From: Chitinophagaceae bacterium
GTDB taxonomy: Bacteria > Bacteroidota > Bacteroidia > Chitinophagales > Chitinophagaceae
Reading direction: 5' to 3'
Assembly: GCA_019638595.1 (NCBI GenBank)
Contig: JAHBTJ010000004.1
Coordinates: 186,001 to 250,000 of the forward strand
Length of the DNA stretch: 64,000 nucleotides
A model generated the notes under the pieces. The model was not told where the DNA came from. It did not search any database and saw nothing but the letters and a program-made list of their open reading frames with translations. This document shows, one piece after another, positions 44,429-53,517 of this stretch. Both the position numbers and the translations under genes were made by a program. The stretch's first letter is position 1. The number at the start of each line of letters is the position of its first letter.

Positions 44429-45498
44429 TATTTTACTAAAAGGGTTTTAAAAAATTCGATATTATCATCTACTACTTTTTGAACATTTTTTCCATGAAAA
44501 GTATTTGAACCTCTCACCTCAATCAAAATAAACTGTGGAACCCATTTGGGCTGTTTTTTATCATAATAATCCGCATTGGGCATGATGGGTACAAACATGA
44601 AACCATCATCCAATGTGGTAAAAACAAAACGGCTGAATTGCTTGCCACCTTCAAATTTTACCACCGCCATTTCATTGAGCCATGCAGTATCTTTTTTTAA
44701 ATCTTCCTTATAAGCGGCTAAGGGTTTTTCTATTAAATCCAAAGCTAATTGCTTTCCTTTCAGTATATCCTCTTTGTAAGCTCCCCCTGCTGCATTCATG
44801 GCTGCCAGCATTTCAGGTTTTGAATAATCTTTTTCTAATTCTTTTCTTTTAGCATCAGCTATTACAACTTGTTTTTCTAAAAACTCTTTACGGCTTATAT
44901 AGCGATAGGGAGTTTGATTTTTCTTTGTAATCCAAACAGAATAAGTATTTCCTTCATCAACAATATGATAACCTTTTGAAAGGTCGGGCAGTTTGCCATC
45001 CTTACATTCCACAGGTGTAAAACTGTAAAATCCACCGCCGTTGTTCAATTCCCTATTCACTTTACCATGCTCATCATAAATAGGTTTTTCGGCAAATTCA
45101 TTTGTAAGTGTACCGCCCCTGTTAATATGTATAAAGGAACCTGTTCCTTCAGCACTGGTTTTTTTTATGCCGTTCAGGCAGTAAAAATCAAAATTGCGGA
45201 TGGTGTAAATTGTCCTGTTTCCATAAGTACCGCTGCCCGGAAAATAATCATCGCTAAAATGAAAATAATGATAGGCGTCTACTCCTATGGGTTTATATTG
45301 CTGCTGGAACAAGTCCCGGATTTTAGCCATTACATTTTTCGCACCGGAAATTTCAGTGGCAGACAGCTTTCCTGTGATTGCATCTTTGGGTTGTGGCTTC
45401 CATATTCCCGGCAGTGATTTTAATGCTTCTTTATCGCAGTTTTGTGCGAAGGTGTTTAAGCTGCACATCAATAAAGTCAGGAATAGTAATTTTTTCAT
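44428..45498 (-). CDS. Secreted hypothetical protein, paralogue B
   Basis: About 356 residues from the ATG at 45498, which gives signal peptide KKLLFLTLLMCSLNTFAQ. It shares with paralogue A the CDKEALKSLPGIWKPQP opening, YKPIGVDAYHYFHF, DGKLPDLSKGYHIVDEG and RYISRKEFLEKQV, and adds about 25 residues (GGAYKEDILKGKQ area) after the EKQV block. Family unknown. It follows the TPR/Gly-rich gene after 68 bases that hold a hairpin repeat. The tandem arrangement points to a local duplication. Confidence 0.7.
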   Translation of the reverse strand: MKKLLFLTLLMCSLNTFAQNCDKEALKSLPGIWKPQPKDAITGKLSATEISGAKNVMAKIRDLFQQQYKPIGVDAYHYFHFSDDYFPGSGTYGNRTIYTIRNFDFYCLNGIKKTSAEGTGSFIHINRGGTLTNEFAEKPIYDEHGKVNRELNNGGGFYSFTPVECKDGKLPDLSKGYHIVDEGNTYSVWITKKNQTPYRYISRKEFLEKQVVIADAKRKELEKDYSKPEMLAAMNAAGGAYKEDILKGKQLALDLIEKPLAAYKEDLKKDTAWLNEMAVVKFEGGKQFSRFVFTTLDDGFMFVPIMPNADYYDKKQPKWVPQFILIEVRGSNTFHGKNVQKVVDDNIEFFKTLLVK

Positions 45499-45510
45499 TT
45501 TATTTCTTTT

Positions 45511-45553
45511 GCCACAAAGGCACGAAGGCACTAAGTTTTTTCTTCTTCGTGGC
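45511..45553. repeat. CACAAAG-type hairpin repeat
   Basis: GCCACAAAG at one end and CTTCGTGGC at the other pair at 8 of 9 positions, enclosing CACGAAGGCACTAAG. The CACNAAG stammer is a common intergenic repeat in Bacteroidota. It sits in the minus-strand leader of paralogue B, 13 bases before its start. Confidence 0.55.
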
Positions 45554-45566
45554 ATATTTTTTATTT

Positions 45567-47735
45567 CTAATTACCTCTCAAAAAACTGCTGCCCGGCGAG
45601 TTTACCGAAGGCCCTGCACCATTAAAGCCGCCTCTTATGGTATATTCGCCACCGGCAAGGTTGCCACCGGCGTTGCCGCCCAGCGGGCCGCTAACACCTG
45701 CACCCACAGATCCTTTTACACCTGCATCCACCACATTGCCTCCGGCATCAAAAGTTACAGAGCCGCCTACACTTGCGCCTACTTCGCCTTTTAGTGTTTT
45801 GCCTACACCAAATTCTTTTTTAGCGCCTACTTCTACCCCTACGGTATATCCGGTGGGGTTCCAGGTTACAGGGTCAATGGTTTCACCGTACTCAAACTTC
45901 ACAGCTTTTATTCTGCCATAGGTTTTAAAACCCTGGCAATTCATATAAAAGCCAGTAACCTCTAAGTCAAGTCCCCAATCCAGGTTGCAATGGTCTATTT
46001 CCCATTGCTGGAGCTGGCCGGTTATGGTTGGTTCTTGTTCTTCAAGGCCTCTGTTACGGCATTCAAGTATTTTTTGAATATCTGTGTACAGGTTTTTAAA
46101 AGAGTTTATTTCGTTGAGGTAGGAAAGATAGCAACCGTAAACCAGCCCGTTGGGGTCGTTGGGCTGGGCATGAATGATTGCCCAGAAAATATTTTCCTGC
46201 AATTGTTGGTTCAGCAAGTCTTCCATTTTCCTGATATACTCGTTATTAATTTCTGATATACCACTGTTATACTCCCGTGTATAATTGTTGTCTATCTGGC
46301 ATAGCTGTATTGATAACCTTTCTAATTGCTCTTCACCTTCTATATCTCCTTCGCCGCCTTCTATGCCTTTCATTTGCTCATGAATTGCCCTGGCTTGCTC
46401 TCCATAGTGGCTTAATGATTTTTTCAGGGCGGTTTCCTGCTCCTGCCTGTATCTTTTTTCCCTTTCTATGCGGGCAGTGAATGAAGTGCTTAATGAAGGG
46501 TCTGACAAAATAGTCCTTAAAACTTCCACGCCATACCGGAAAGGGTGAGAATACTTAGCAGCATAGTCTGCTCTTTCTTTTGCCGTTTTAAGTCCTGTTA
46601 CTACTTTCACCTCGTTTTGCATTCTGTCTTGCAGTGCTGCTTCATACTCCCTCATCAGCGCATCGGTAATTCCGGATGTTTCATTCACTGTAACGTCAAG
46701 GTCTGCAAAAAACTGCTTTATCTTATTCATTTCAGCATCGTTGTAAGCTGCGGGCACCGCCGGCGGCCTGAACCGTTTGGTAATGGCGTGCACTTTATAA
46801 AAAGGCTTGATTTTTTTCCTGATGTGTTCGCCAATAACTTCTGCCGGAACACCGGACTCTTGCAGCATCTCTATTACTTCCTGCGATATGCATCCACCTT
46901 CTGCGGCTTTTTGGGCATAACTTGCACATTGTTTGGTGTTGCCCTGCTGTTTGTACATTACGGCAAGCGAAAGAGCGGCTTGTGTATTTTCTTCATCTTT
47001 ATCTAAAGCGTCTTTCAGCATTTTTTCGGCCTTAGCAATATGCCCGAGGCTTAACCATGCCTGTCCCATGTTGCCGAGCAGGGTCGGGCTTTGCGGAAAC
47101 TGCTTTTGCACATATTGCAACACAGGCAATGATTTATGGGCATAGCCCGCCATGGTTATCATGGCGCCCAGGTTATTCAGCGATGCATAGTCTTCGGGGT
47201 TGGCAATACAGGTATTGAGCAGGAGGTACAGGGCTTTGTCCCATTCTTTTTTCAGCATAAACCCGATAGCTGCCTGTGCGGTTTCGGCGCCTTTGTTCAG
47301 GTATTTTTTAGCTTCGGCCTTGCTTTCCGGCTTCATGGCCGCTTCGGTGCTTTGCAGTATGGGTTGCAGGTAGGCTTTGAGTTGCTCTTTTCCCGCAGGG
47401 GTTGGAGGAATGGACAAACCGGATGGTTTTTTGGGTATCTGCTTAGCCTGGGCTTCTGCATCTGCCATCGCCATTACCTTTTCCATATCTACTCCCTTAG
47501 TCACGTTTTCTACATTTTTCAGCAGGTCAAACATGCCCATTTCTTCCATTATTTTCCTGTCTTCGGGATCCATGGATTCCATTTCCTTTTTCATTTCTTT
47601 CATCATTTCTTCCATGGATTGCTCCTTTTTGGCAGGCTGTTTTTTGACAGGAGTTTTTTGCGCCTGTGCAAAGGCGGCAAATGCCAGGAAGCATACAGGC
47701 AATATTGCCGTTAATAACCTGAATTGTCTTTTCAT
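45567..47735 (-). CDS. Exported TPR protein with glycine-rich C-terminus
   Basis: About 722 residues from the ATG at 47735, giving a signal peptide ending AFAQAQ. Residues about 30-60 are Met/Glu/Lys-rich (MEEMMKEMKKEMESMD). TPR repeats follow near 150-250 (ALYLLLNTCIANPEDYASLNNLGAM, read in parts; ALSLAVMYKQQGNTKQ). A long helical middle comes next, then a last 110 residues rich in Gly and Val (VGASVGGSVTFDAGG; GPLGGNAGGNLAGG) ending FLRGN. The tail looks like a glycine-rich beta structure. It heads the minus-strand set that continues with paralogues B and A and is divergent from the TPR kinase at 47910. Family unknown. Confidence 0.7.
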   Translation of the reverse strand: MKRQFRLLTAILPVCFLAFAAFAQAQKTPVKKQPAKKEQSMEEMMKEMKKEMESMDPEDRKIMEEMGMFDLLKNVENVTKGVDMEKVMAMADAEAQAKQIPKKPSGLSIPPTPAGKEQLKAYLQPILQSTEAAMKPESKAEAKKYLNKGAETAQAAIGFMLKKEWDKALYLLLNTCIANPEDYASLNNLGAMITMAGYAHKSLPVLQYVQKQFPQSPTLLGNMGQAWLSLGHIAKAEKMLKDALDKDEENTQAALSLAVMYKQQGNTKQCASYAQKAAEGGCISQEVIEMLQESGVPAEVIGEHIRKKIKPFYKVHAITKRFRPPAVPAAYNDAEMNKIKQFFADLDVTVNETSGITDALMREYEAALQDRMQNEVKVVTGLKTAKERADYAAKYSHPFRYGVEVLRTILSDPSLSTSFTARIEREKRYRQEQETALKKSLSHYGEQARAIHEQMKGIEGGEGDIEGEEQLERLSIQLCQIDNNYTREYNSGISEINNEYIRKMEDLLNQQLQENIFWAIIHAQPNDPNGLVYGCYLSYLNEINSFKNLYTDIQKILECRNRGLEEQEPTITGQLQQWEIDHCNLDWGLDLEVTGFYMNCQGFKTYGRIKAVKFEYGETIDPVTWNPTGYTVGVEVGAKKEFGVGKTLKGEVGASVGGSVTFDAGGNVVDAGVKGSVGAGVSGPLGGNAGGNLAGGEYTIRGGFNGAGPSVNSPGSSFLRGN

Positions 47736-47909
47736 CCGTATATTTTTTATTTTGATTATTTTCAACAAACAAATTTTAAGCATTCGATACAGCTTTTCTA
47801 TCCTGAAAAAAGAGGATTTTTCAGGATAAAAAATCATTAAAAAAGAGGAGGCGGCTTAAGGAGAATTGTATGTTTATTTGTACATTAAGCAGACTATACA
47901 AAGAATTAT

Positions 47910-49850
47910 ATGCGGAAACTGGCTGTCATCCTGCTGATATGTGCCTGGTATAGAGAAGCCGGAGCACAGACCCCCATGAATAAGGACAGCCTGCTGCTCC
48001 TGTTGCCCGGCGCTAAGGAAGATACGGCCAAAGTGCATCTGCTTATTGACATCGGTAACCAATACGAATGGGACGACCCCCAAACAGCCGGTACATACTA
48101 TCTGCAGGCTGGAGCGTTAAGTGAAAAATTGAATTACAAAGAAGGAATCATAAAATTCAACGCTAACTACACCTACCTGCTTAACCAACGGGGGCAATAC
48201 GACAGTTCGATGCTGCTGAACAGGCAGTCGGTTAAACTGGCCGTGGAGCTGAACGATCCAAATCAGATAGGCAAATCCAATGCCAACCTGGGCAATGTTT
48301 TTCTCAACCTTGATCAGTTTGACAGTGCGGTGCATCATTACCAGGTAGCCCTGAAAAACTTTGAAGCCGTCAACGATAAAGTGCTGGTGGCCCGGCTCTG
48401 CGATTTGCTTCAGGTCGCCTATTATGAGCTGCGCCAGCATGATAAAGCATTGGTGTATGGCAGGCAGGCCATAGCAGTGTTGCGCAATGCTAATGACCCT
48501 GCGAGCCTGAGCGCCGTCCTCTCCAATGCATCAAGCGTTTATTACCGGCTGCAACACTATGATACGGCGTTGGCTTATTTAAAGGAAGCATTGGTGTTGG
48601 CGAGGAGTATTAATTACAAAGCACACGAAAAGACCGTATTGCTGAATATCGGCAACCTTTACCAGCATACGCTCCAGGTTGACAGTATCAGGCCTTATTC
48701 GGAGAAAGCCGCAGCGCTTAGCCGTGAATTGGGTTTCCCGGAAGGTGAAGCCATTGCCCACCGGGGCCTGGCGAATTACAATGTATTCAAAAACAATTTG
48801 GATGCCGCCTATAAACATATTTCCTACGCGTTGGATATTACCGGAAAAAACGGTTTTCGGAAGGAGCATCTCCACAACCTGAATACCCTGAGCGGTGTTT
48901 TAATGGCCATGCGCCGGTATGAGGAATCCTACCGTATAGATTTGAAAGCAGAGGCGCTGTCAGACAGTCTCCTGGGCGAAGAAACACAAAACAAGATTTT
49001 AGTTTTAGAAAAACAGTTTGAAACCGGTAAAAAGGAAACACAGATACAGTTGCAACAGGCGCAGCTCAGGCAAAAAAACATACTGAACTATATTCTTATC
49101 GGCGGAGCCGCGGCGCTACTTATTATATCATTGCTCGGTTTTCGCAATTATAAACACCGTCAGCGATTACAACAGGCAAGGATAGACGAACTGGAAACCG
49201 AAAAACAATTAGCCGCTACCGAAGCCATCCTCAAAGGCGAAGAGCAGGAACGGGCCCGGCTGGCCAAAGACCTGCACGATGGACTGGGTGGTATGCTCAG
49301 CGGCATTAAATACTCATTTCAGAATATGAAAGACAATCTCATTCTTACGCCTGAAAATGCCCAGGCTTTTGAACGCAGCCTTGATATGCTCGACAGCTCT
49401 ATCAGGGAAATGCGCCGGGTGGCACATAACATGATGCCGGAAATATTGGTACGGTATGGGCTGGATGTGGCCTTAAAGGAGTTTTGTAACGAGGTTGACA
49501 GCAGTGGCGCTATCCGCACCAGTTACCAGTCAATTGGTATGGAGAATACGGTTATTGAACAAACTACCGCTGTAACCGTGTATCGCATTGTACAGGAACT
49601 GGTGAACAATGCCATCAAACATGCTGTAGCCACGCATGTATTGGTGCAGGTACATGCGTCCGAACCAGAAAACCTGCTTACCATTACGGTAGAAGACAAC
49701 GGAAAAGGATTTGATACCGCGTTGCTGAAACAGCCGGGTGGCATGGGCTGGAGCAATATTCAAAACAGGGTTGATTTTCTGAAAGGGAAGTTGGATGTAC
49801 GGTCTGCACCGGGGGAAGGCACTTCGGTTCTGATTGAAATAAATAGTTAA
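47910..49850 (+). CDS. TPR-containing sensor histidine kinase (HisKA_3, NarX/LiaS-like)
   Basis: A 646-residue membrane kinase. A signal-like N-terminus precedes exported TPR repeats over about residues 30-370 (ALAYLKEALVLARSINYKAHEK; AHRGLANYNVF). One membrane helix (NYILIGGAAALLIISLLGF) lies near 392-410, followed by a coiled coil and the HisKA_3 box ERARLAKDLHDGLGGMLSG near 447-465 with the phospho-His. The ATPase N-box ELVNNAIKHA lies near 563, then DNGKGFD. It shares one base with the response-regulator gene downstream. It faces the secreted-protein set at 45567, its likely regulon. Confidence 0.88.
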   Translation: MRKLAVILLICAWYREAGAQTPMNKDSLLLLLPGAKEDTAKVHLLIDIGNQYEWDDPQTAGTYYLQAGALSEKLNYKEGIIKFNANYTYLLNQRGQYDSSMLLNRQSVKLAVELNDPNQIGKSNANLGNVFLNLDQFDSAVHHYQVALKNFEAVNDKVLVARLCDLLQVAYYELRQHDKALVYGRQAIAVLRNANDPASLSAVLSNASSVYYRLQHYDTALAYLKEALVLARSINYKAHEKTVLLNIGNLYQHTLQVDSIRPYSEKAAALSRELGFPEGEAIAHRGLANYNVFKNNLDAAYKHISYALDITGKNGFRKEHLHNLNTLSGVLMAMRRYEESYRIDLKAEALSDSLLGEETQNKILVLEKQFETGKKETQIQLQQAQLRQKNILNYILIGGAAALLIISLLGFRNYKHRQRLQQARIDELETEKQLAATEAILKGEEQERARLAKDLHDGLGGMLSGIKYSFQNMKDNLILTPENAQAFERSLDMLDSSIREMRRVAHNMMPEILVRYGLDVALKEFCNEVDSSGAIRTSYQSIGMENTVIEQTTAVTVYRIVQELVNNAIKHAVATHVLVQVHASEPENLLTITVEDNGKGFDTALLKQPGGMGWSNIQNRVDFLKGKLDVRSAPGEGTSVLIEINS

Positions 49851-50467
49851 TGAAAACAAGACTATTCATAGTGGACGACCATTATATGGTGATAGAGGGC
49901 ATCCGATCGCTGCTGCAGGGCGAGAAGGATATTGAGTGGATGGGACACGCTATGAATGCTTCATCCTGTCTTGCTTTCCTGAAACGCCAGGAGCCTGATG
50001 TTATCCTGATGGATATCAACCTCCCCGATAAAAGCGGCATTGATCTCTGCAAAGAAGTAAAGGCGTTGTATCCCGCTGTTGCCATCCTGGGGCTTAGCAC
50101 ATTCAATCAGCAACCCGTTATCCGCAACATGATGGACAACGGCGCATCAGGCTATGTGTTGAAAAACGCTACAAAGGAAGAGCTGCTTACGGCTATTACT
50201 ATCGTAGCGGCAGGCAAAACATTTCTAAGTTTTGAAGCTGCGCAATCACTCCGTGAAACCGGCGGTGAGGCGCCCGTTATTATTACCCGCAGAGAGAAAG
50301 AGGTATTGCGGCTTATCTCCGAAGGCCTCACCAATGCTGAAATCGCTGAAAAACTTTTTATCAGCATCCCTACTGTAAACACCCACCGCAAAAGCCTGAT
50401 TGAAAAATTTAACGCGACCAACACCGCTATGCTGATAACAAAAGCAATGAAAAGGGGGATTTTATAG
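49850..50467 (+). CDS. NarL/FixJ-family response regulator
   Basis: A 205-residue regulator. The receiver domain has DDHYMVIEG at residues 8-16 and the phospho-acceptor Asp in DVILMDINLPDKSG at about 56. The C-terminal LuxR HTH reads TRREKEVLRLISEGLTNAEIAEKLFISIPTVNTHR around residues 144-178 (in parts). Partner of the kinase just upstream, with which it overlaps by one base (TAATG), so the pair is translationally coupled. Probable targets are promoters in the divergent region 47736-47909. Confidence 0.93.
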   Translation: MKTRLFIVDDHYMVIEGIRSLLQGEKDIEWMGHAMNASSCLAFLKRQEPDVILMDINLPDKSGIDLCKEVKALYPAVAILGLSTFNQQPVIRNMMDNGASGYVLKNATKEELLTAITIVAAGKTFLSFEAAQSLRETGGEAPVIITRREKEVLRLISEGLTNAEIAEKLFISIPTVNTHRKSLIEKFNATNTAMLITKAMKRGIL

Positions 50468-50642
50468 GTCGCGGGCATGAGATAAACGAGATAAACGCTG
50501 CCGGAATACAATGCCTTGTTTTAAATCCCCTACCCTTCTATAAATTATTTTCAAAATTTCTCACATCACAAAAGGAATAAATTTTAAAGGGCGGCATATT
50601 TAATATAATTGCAAGAACATTATAGAACAAAATACGTAAAAT

Positions 50643-52100
50643 TCAATTTTCAATAGCTGTATTTTGTTCAAAGTCGAACAATGTAATGCGGCGTAACATG
50701 TAATAAGCCTGCCAGTATTGCTGCAACGTACGTACATAGTCAACCACAGCATTATCCTTTGCTTCCTGGGCTAATCCCAGGTCTGTTATGCCTATTTTCC
50801 CGAGCATATACCTGTTCCGGGCTACTTCATATCTTTTTTGCGCAATGGTATCGCTTTTAGCAGATATCTGGATAGCGGTTTGCAACTGCACGAATTGATT
50901 CACTACGTTCTCCGTTTCCTGTTCAAAAGATTTTTTTCTGAACGCGATGCCGGCCTGGGTGGCTTCAAGGTTGTATTTACTACTGGCGATAGCGTTCTTA
51001 TTCTTTCCAAAGCCGAATAACGGTAACGAATAGTTGATGTTCACCATTTGGAAATCAAGCGGACTTTTATACGCTCCCGCCAATGTCATAGCCGTTTGGT
51101 TCAACCCGTAGGTAATGCCAATGTTGCCGCTTGCAAAAGCATTCGACTGGCTTTGCCTTACCTGCATTTTCGCAGTATTTTCTTCCAGCTCAAATTCCAG
51201 CATCTCGCTGCGGTTTTTCTTGGCTTCTGCCACTGCCTGGTTTACATCAACCGCAAATACCGGCGCCGATGTAACCGGAACCAGGTCGAACTGAACGCTG
51301 CCGTCTAAACCCAGCAGGTTGTTCAATGTCTTGGAATACATGATCACGTTTACTTCTCCCTGTGTTACGGCATTACGGGCATTCATCAACTGCAATTCAA
51401 CCTGCAGTAATTCATTTTCAGCAATTTTTCCTACATTAAATCGTCCGGTAGATATTTTATATAAAGTATCATTTACTTCCATATTCTGCCGGGCATTTTT
51501 TAAAATCATTTTAGCCACGTATAAATCAAAGTAAGCCTGTGTTATTTGTACCGACATGTTTTCATACGATTCTATCTGTTGCTTGGTGGCGCGCTTCATC
51601 CGCAGTTTTTCCTGCTCATAATTCCACTTTACAGAGTTGAACAGGGTCAATGGCTGGCTGATGCCTAATACAAACGGTGTGGTTTGCCATTGCCGCTGAT
51701 CAATCATGTTTCCCCGGTTGGTAAACAGGTTCGACCCGGTAGATACAAAAAAATTGCCTCCTGTCCAGAATATGTTCTGATTGAGCGTGAGATTGCTACC
51801 CAGGATAGAGCGCCGCACGGCCTGTATCTTATAGGATCCATCCGGTTGAATAACGTTTACCAAAGACCTGTCGTAAGAAGGAACGGTGCCATCTAAAACG
51901 AACTGGGGCTTTAACGAAGATTTAAAAGACCTGAAACGGTATACATAGCTTTTATAGTCGGCATCAATTTGTTTGGCAAGCAGGCTTTGCCCCCGGGCCA
52001 CACTTATGGCCTGTTGCAGAGATAAGCTCATGTTTTGCTGGGCGGTCAGCAGGAAGCTTGCAGCCAGCAGAAAAGCTGTGGTCAAAAGAAACTTTTTCAA
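50643..52100 (-). CDS. TolC-like outer-membrane efflux protein
   Basis: About 485 residues. The frame is open from a TTG at 52136, but a second TTG at 52100 gives the textbook signal peptide KKFLLTTAFLLAASFLLTAQQ and is preferred; there is no ATG before the mature part. The body has the long helical repeats of TolC proteins, including SLSLQQAISVARGQSLLAKQ near the start. It is the last gene of the operon adaptor-permease-TolC; in the longer reading it would begin only 3 bases after the permease stop and in the same frame. Confidence 0.85.
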   Translation of the reverse strand: MKKFLLTTAFLLAASFLLTAQQNMSLSLQQAISVARGQSLLAKQIDADYKSYVYRFRSFKSSLKPQFVLDGTVPSYDRSLVNVIQPDGSYKIQAVRRSILGSNLTLNQNIFWTGGNFFVSTGSNLFTNRGNMIDQRQWQTTPFVLGISQPLTLFNSVKWNYEQEKLRMKRATKQQIESYENMSVQITQAYFDLYVAKMILKNARQNMEVNDTLYKISTGRFNVGKIAENELLQVELQLMNARNAVTQGEVNVIMYSKTLNNLLGLDGSVQFDLVPVTSAPVFAVDVNQAVAEAKKNRSEMLEFELEENTAKMQVRQSQSNAFASGNIGITYGLNQTAMTLAGAYKSPLDFQMVNINYSLPLFGFGKNKNAIASSKYNLEATQAGIAFRKKSFEQETENVVNQFVQLQTAIQISAKSDTIAQKRYEVARNRYMLGKIGITDLGLAQEAKDNAVVDYVRTLQQYWQAYYMLRRITLFDFEQNTAIEN

Positions 52101-52139
52101 ATGAAGGGATTTAAGTAGTTCGAAATGTTTTTGCAAATG

Positions 52140-53492
52140 TCAGTCAGACCTTAATGATACAACCGGATCACTTTTTGCGGCTCTTTTAGCCGGCAGTATG
52201 CCGAATACCAGGCCTACTGCAATAGATATGGTAAACGAAACAACGATCGAAAGTGGGGAAATAATGGTTTGAATGCCTGTGAGGTTCCTGATGAGGAAGC
52301 TCGCGGCTATGCCCAGTACAATTCCAATTACACCGCCGGTAATGCTGATGCTTACCGCTTCGCCCAGGAACTGCATTACCACATCGCGTTTGGTGGCGCC
52401 GAGGGCTAAACGAAGTCCTATTTCCCTGGTTCGTTCCAGTACCGACGCCAGCATTATATTCATAATGCCAATACCTCCTACTATCAGCGAAATGGAAGCA
52501 ATGATGGCCAACACTACATTGAAAAGGGCTTTGGTTTTTTGCTCCTGCTTCAACAGCAGCTCAGGAACTATTATTTCATAATCGTTTACCTTTTGATGCC
52601 TGCGAACCAGCAGCCGGTTCAGGATATCAACCGTTGGCATTACCATATCACTTTGCCCGATATGCACTACAATCCTGTCGAGCTGGTTATAGTCGGCAGG
52701 TCCCTGGTTACGATAATAACGCTGCATCCTTATTTTATTGGCAGTAACCAGCGACCGGTTGGTATAACGTATAAGGATGGTATTGATAGGAGCATACACT
52801 TCGTTGTTTTGGTTGCGGATAGACAGCCGTTCTGCGTCTTTGGTTACAACATCCTTATTGCCGAGCACACCTACTACCCTTAACCAGGTATTGCCACATT
52901 TAAGATATTGTCCCAACGGATTTTTACCGGCAAAAAGCTTCGCTTTTATATTTTTCCCGATAATGCAAACCGGTTCCGCATTGGACAGTTGTACCGGTGA
53001 AAAAAAATTCCCTTCAGACAGCTCAATATCAGTGATCTTAAAATAATTATTCTCCACTCCTATCAGCTTTCCCTGCGTATACAACCCATCAAACATGAAC
53101 TGGCTTTTCATTTCAATTTCCGGGCTAACAAAATCAATGGTGCGGAGGTTGCTTTTCATGTCTGCTACATCTGCCATAGTTAAGCCCGGTGAAAAATTCT
53201 TTTGCTCCTGTTTATCTCCCTGTGTTGTTGCCGATCCTTCATCATCTCCTTCTGCATTGTTGCCTGATTTATTTTTATCCGGCTTTACCGACCGTATGAT
53301 CACGTTGTTGGAACCTACCTGTTTTATTTGTTCCAGTATTTCTTTTTCGGCGCCCTTACCAATGGCCAGCATGGCAATTACCGATGCCACGCCGAATATG
53401 ATGCCTAAAGAAGTAAGCACCGCGCGAAACCTGTTTTGAAACAGGGCTTCTATGCCAATTTTAAAATTGAATATAATACGCTGCCAGTGCAT
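52140..53492 (-). CDS. MacB/FtsX-like ABC transporter permease
   Basis: A 450-residue protein with the MacB architecture but no ATPase domain. It has the N-terminal helix in ALFQNRFRAVLTSLGIIFGVASVIAMLAIGKGAE, a periplasmic domain over about residues 50-310 (NNVIIRSVKP, IDFVSPEIEM), and three C-terminal FtsX helices starting near VVLAIIASISLIVGGIGIMNIMLASVLERTREIGLR (read in parts). MacB-type systems export peptides, toxins or glycolipids mechanically, through TolC. The adaptor is upstream and TolC downstream, but the ATP-binding partner is missing from the operon, so it must be encoded elsewhere. Confidence 0.88.
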   Translation of the reverse strand: MHWQRIIFNFKIGIEALFQNRFRAVLTSLGIIFGVASVIAMLAIGKGAEKEILEQIKQVGSNNVIIRSVKPDKNKSGNNAEGDDEGSATTQGDKQEQKNFSPGLTMADVADMKSNLRTIDFVSPEIEMKSQFMFDGLYTQGKLIGVENNYFKITDIELSEGNFFSPVQLSNAEPVCIIGKNIKAKLFAGKNPLGQYLKCGNTWLRVVGVLGNKDVVTKDAERLSIRNQNNEVYAPINTILIRYTNRSLVTANKIRMQRYYRNQGPADYNQLDRIVVHIGQSDMVMPTVDILNRLLVRRHQKVNDYEIIVPELLLKQEQKTKALFNVVLAIIASISLIVGGIGIMNIMLASVLERTREIGLRLALGATKRDVVMQFLGEAVSISITGGVIGIVLGIAASFLIRNLTGIQTIISPLSIVVSFTISIAVGLVFGILPAKRAAKSDPVVSLRSD

Positions 53493-53517
53493 GCCGATGT
53501 TTTAATGGTTACAGTTA

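Noticed and set aside
45637-45921. Plus-strand Pro/Thr-rich open frame
   Set aside because: It mirrors the Gly/Val-rich tail of the minus-strand protein; GGN codons read in reverse give Pro and Thr, so it is a shadow.
47136-47714. Long plus-strand open frame inside the exported TPR gene
   Set aside because: It is the complement of coding codons of the minus-strand TPR/Gly-rich protein, has a Phe/Cys/His-heavy composition with no domain, and the minus-strand product has a signal peptide and TPRs.
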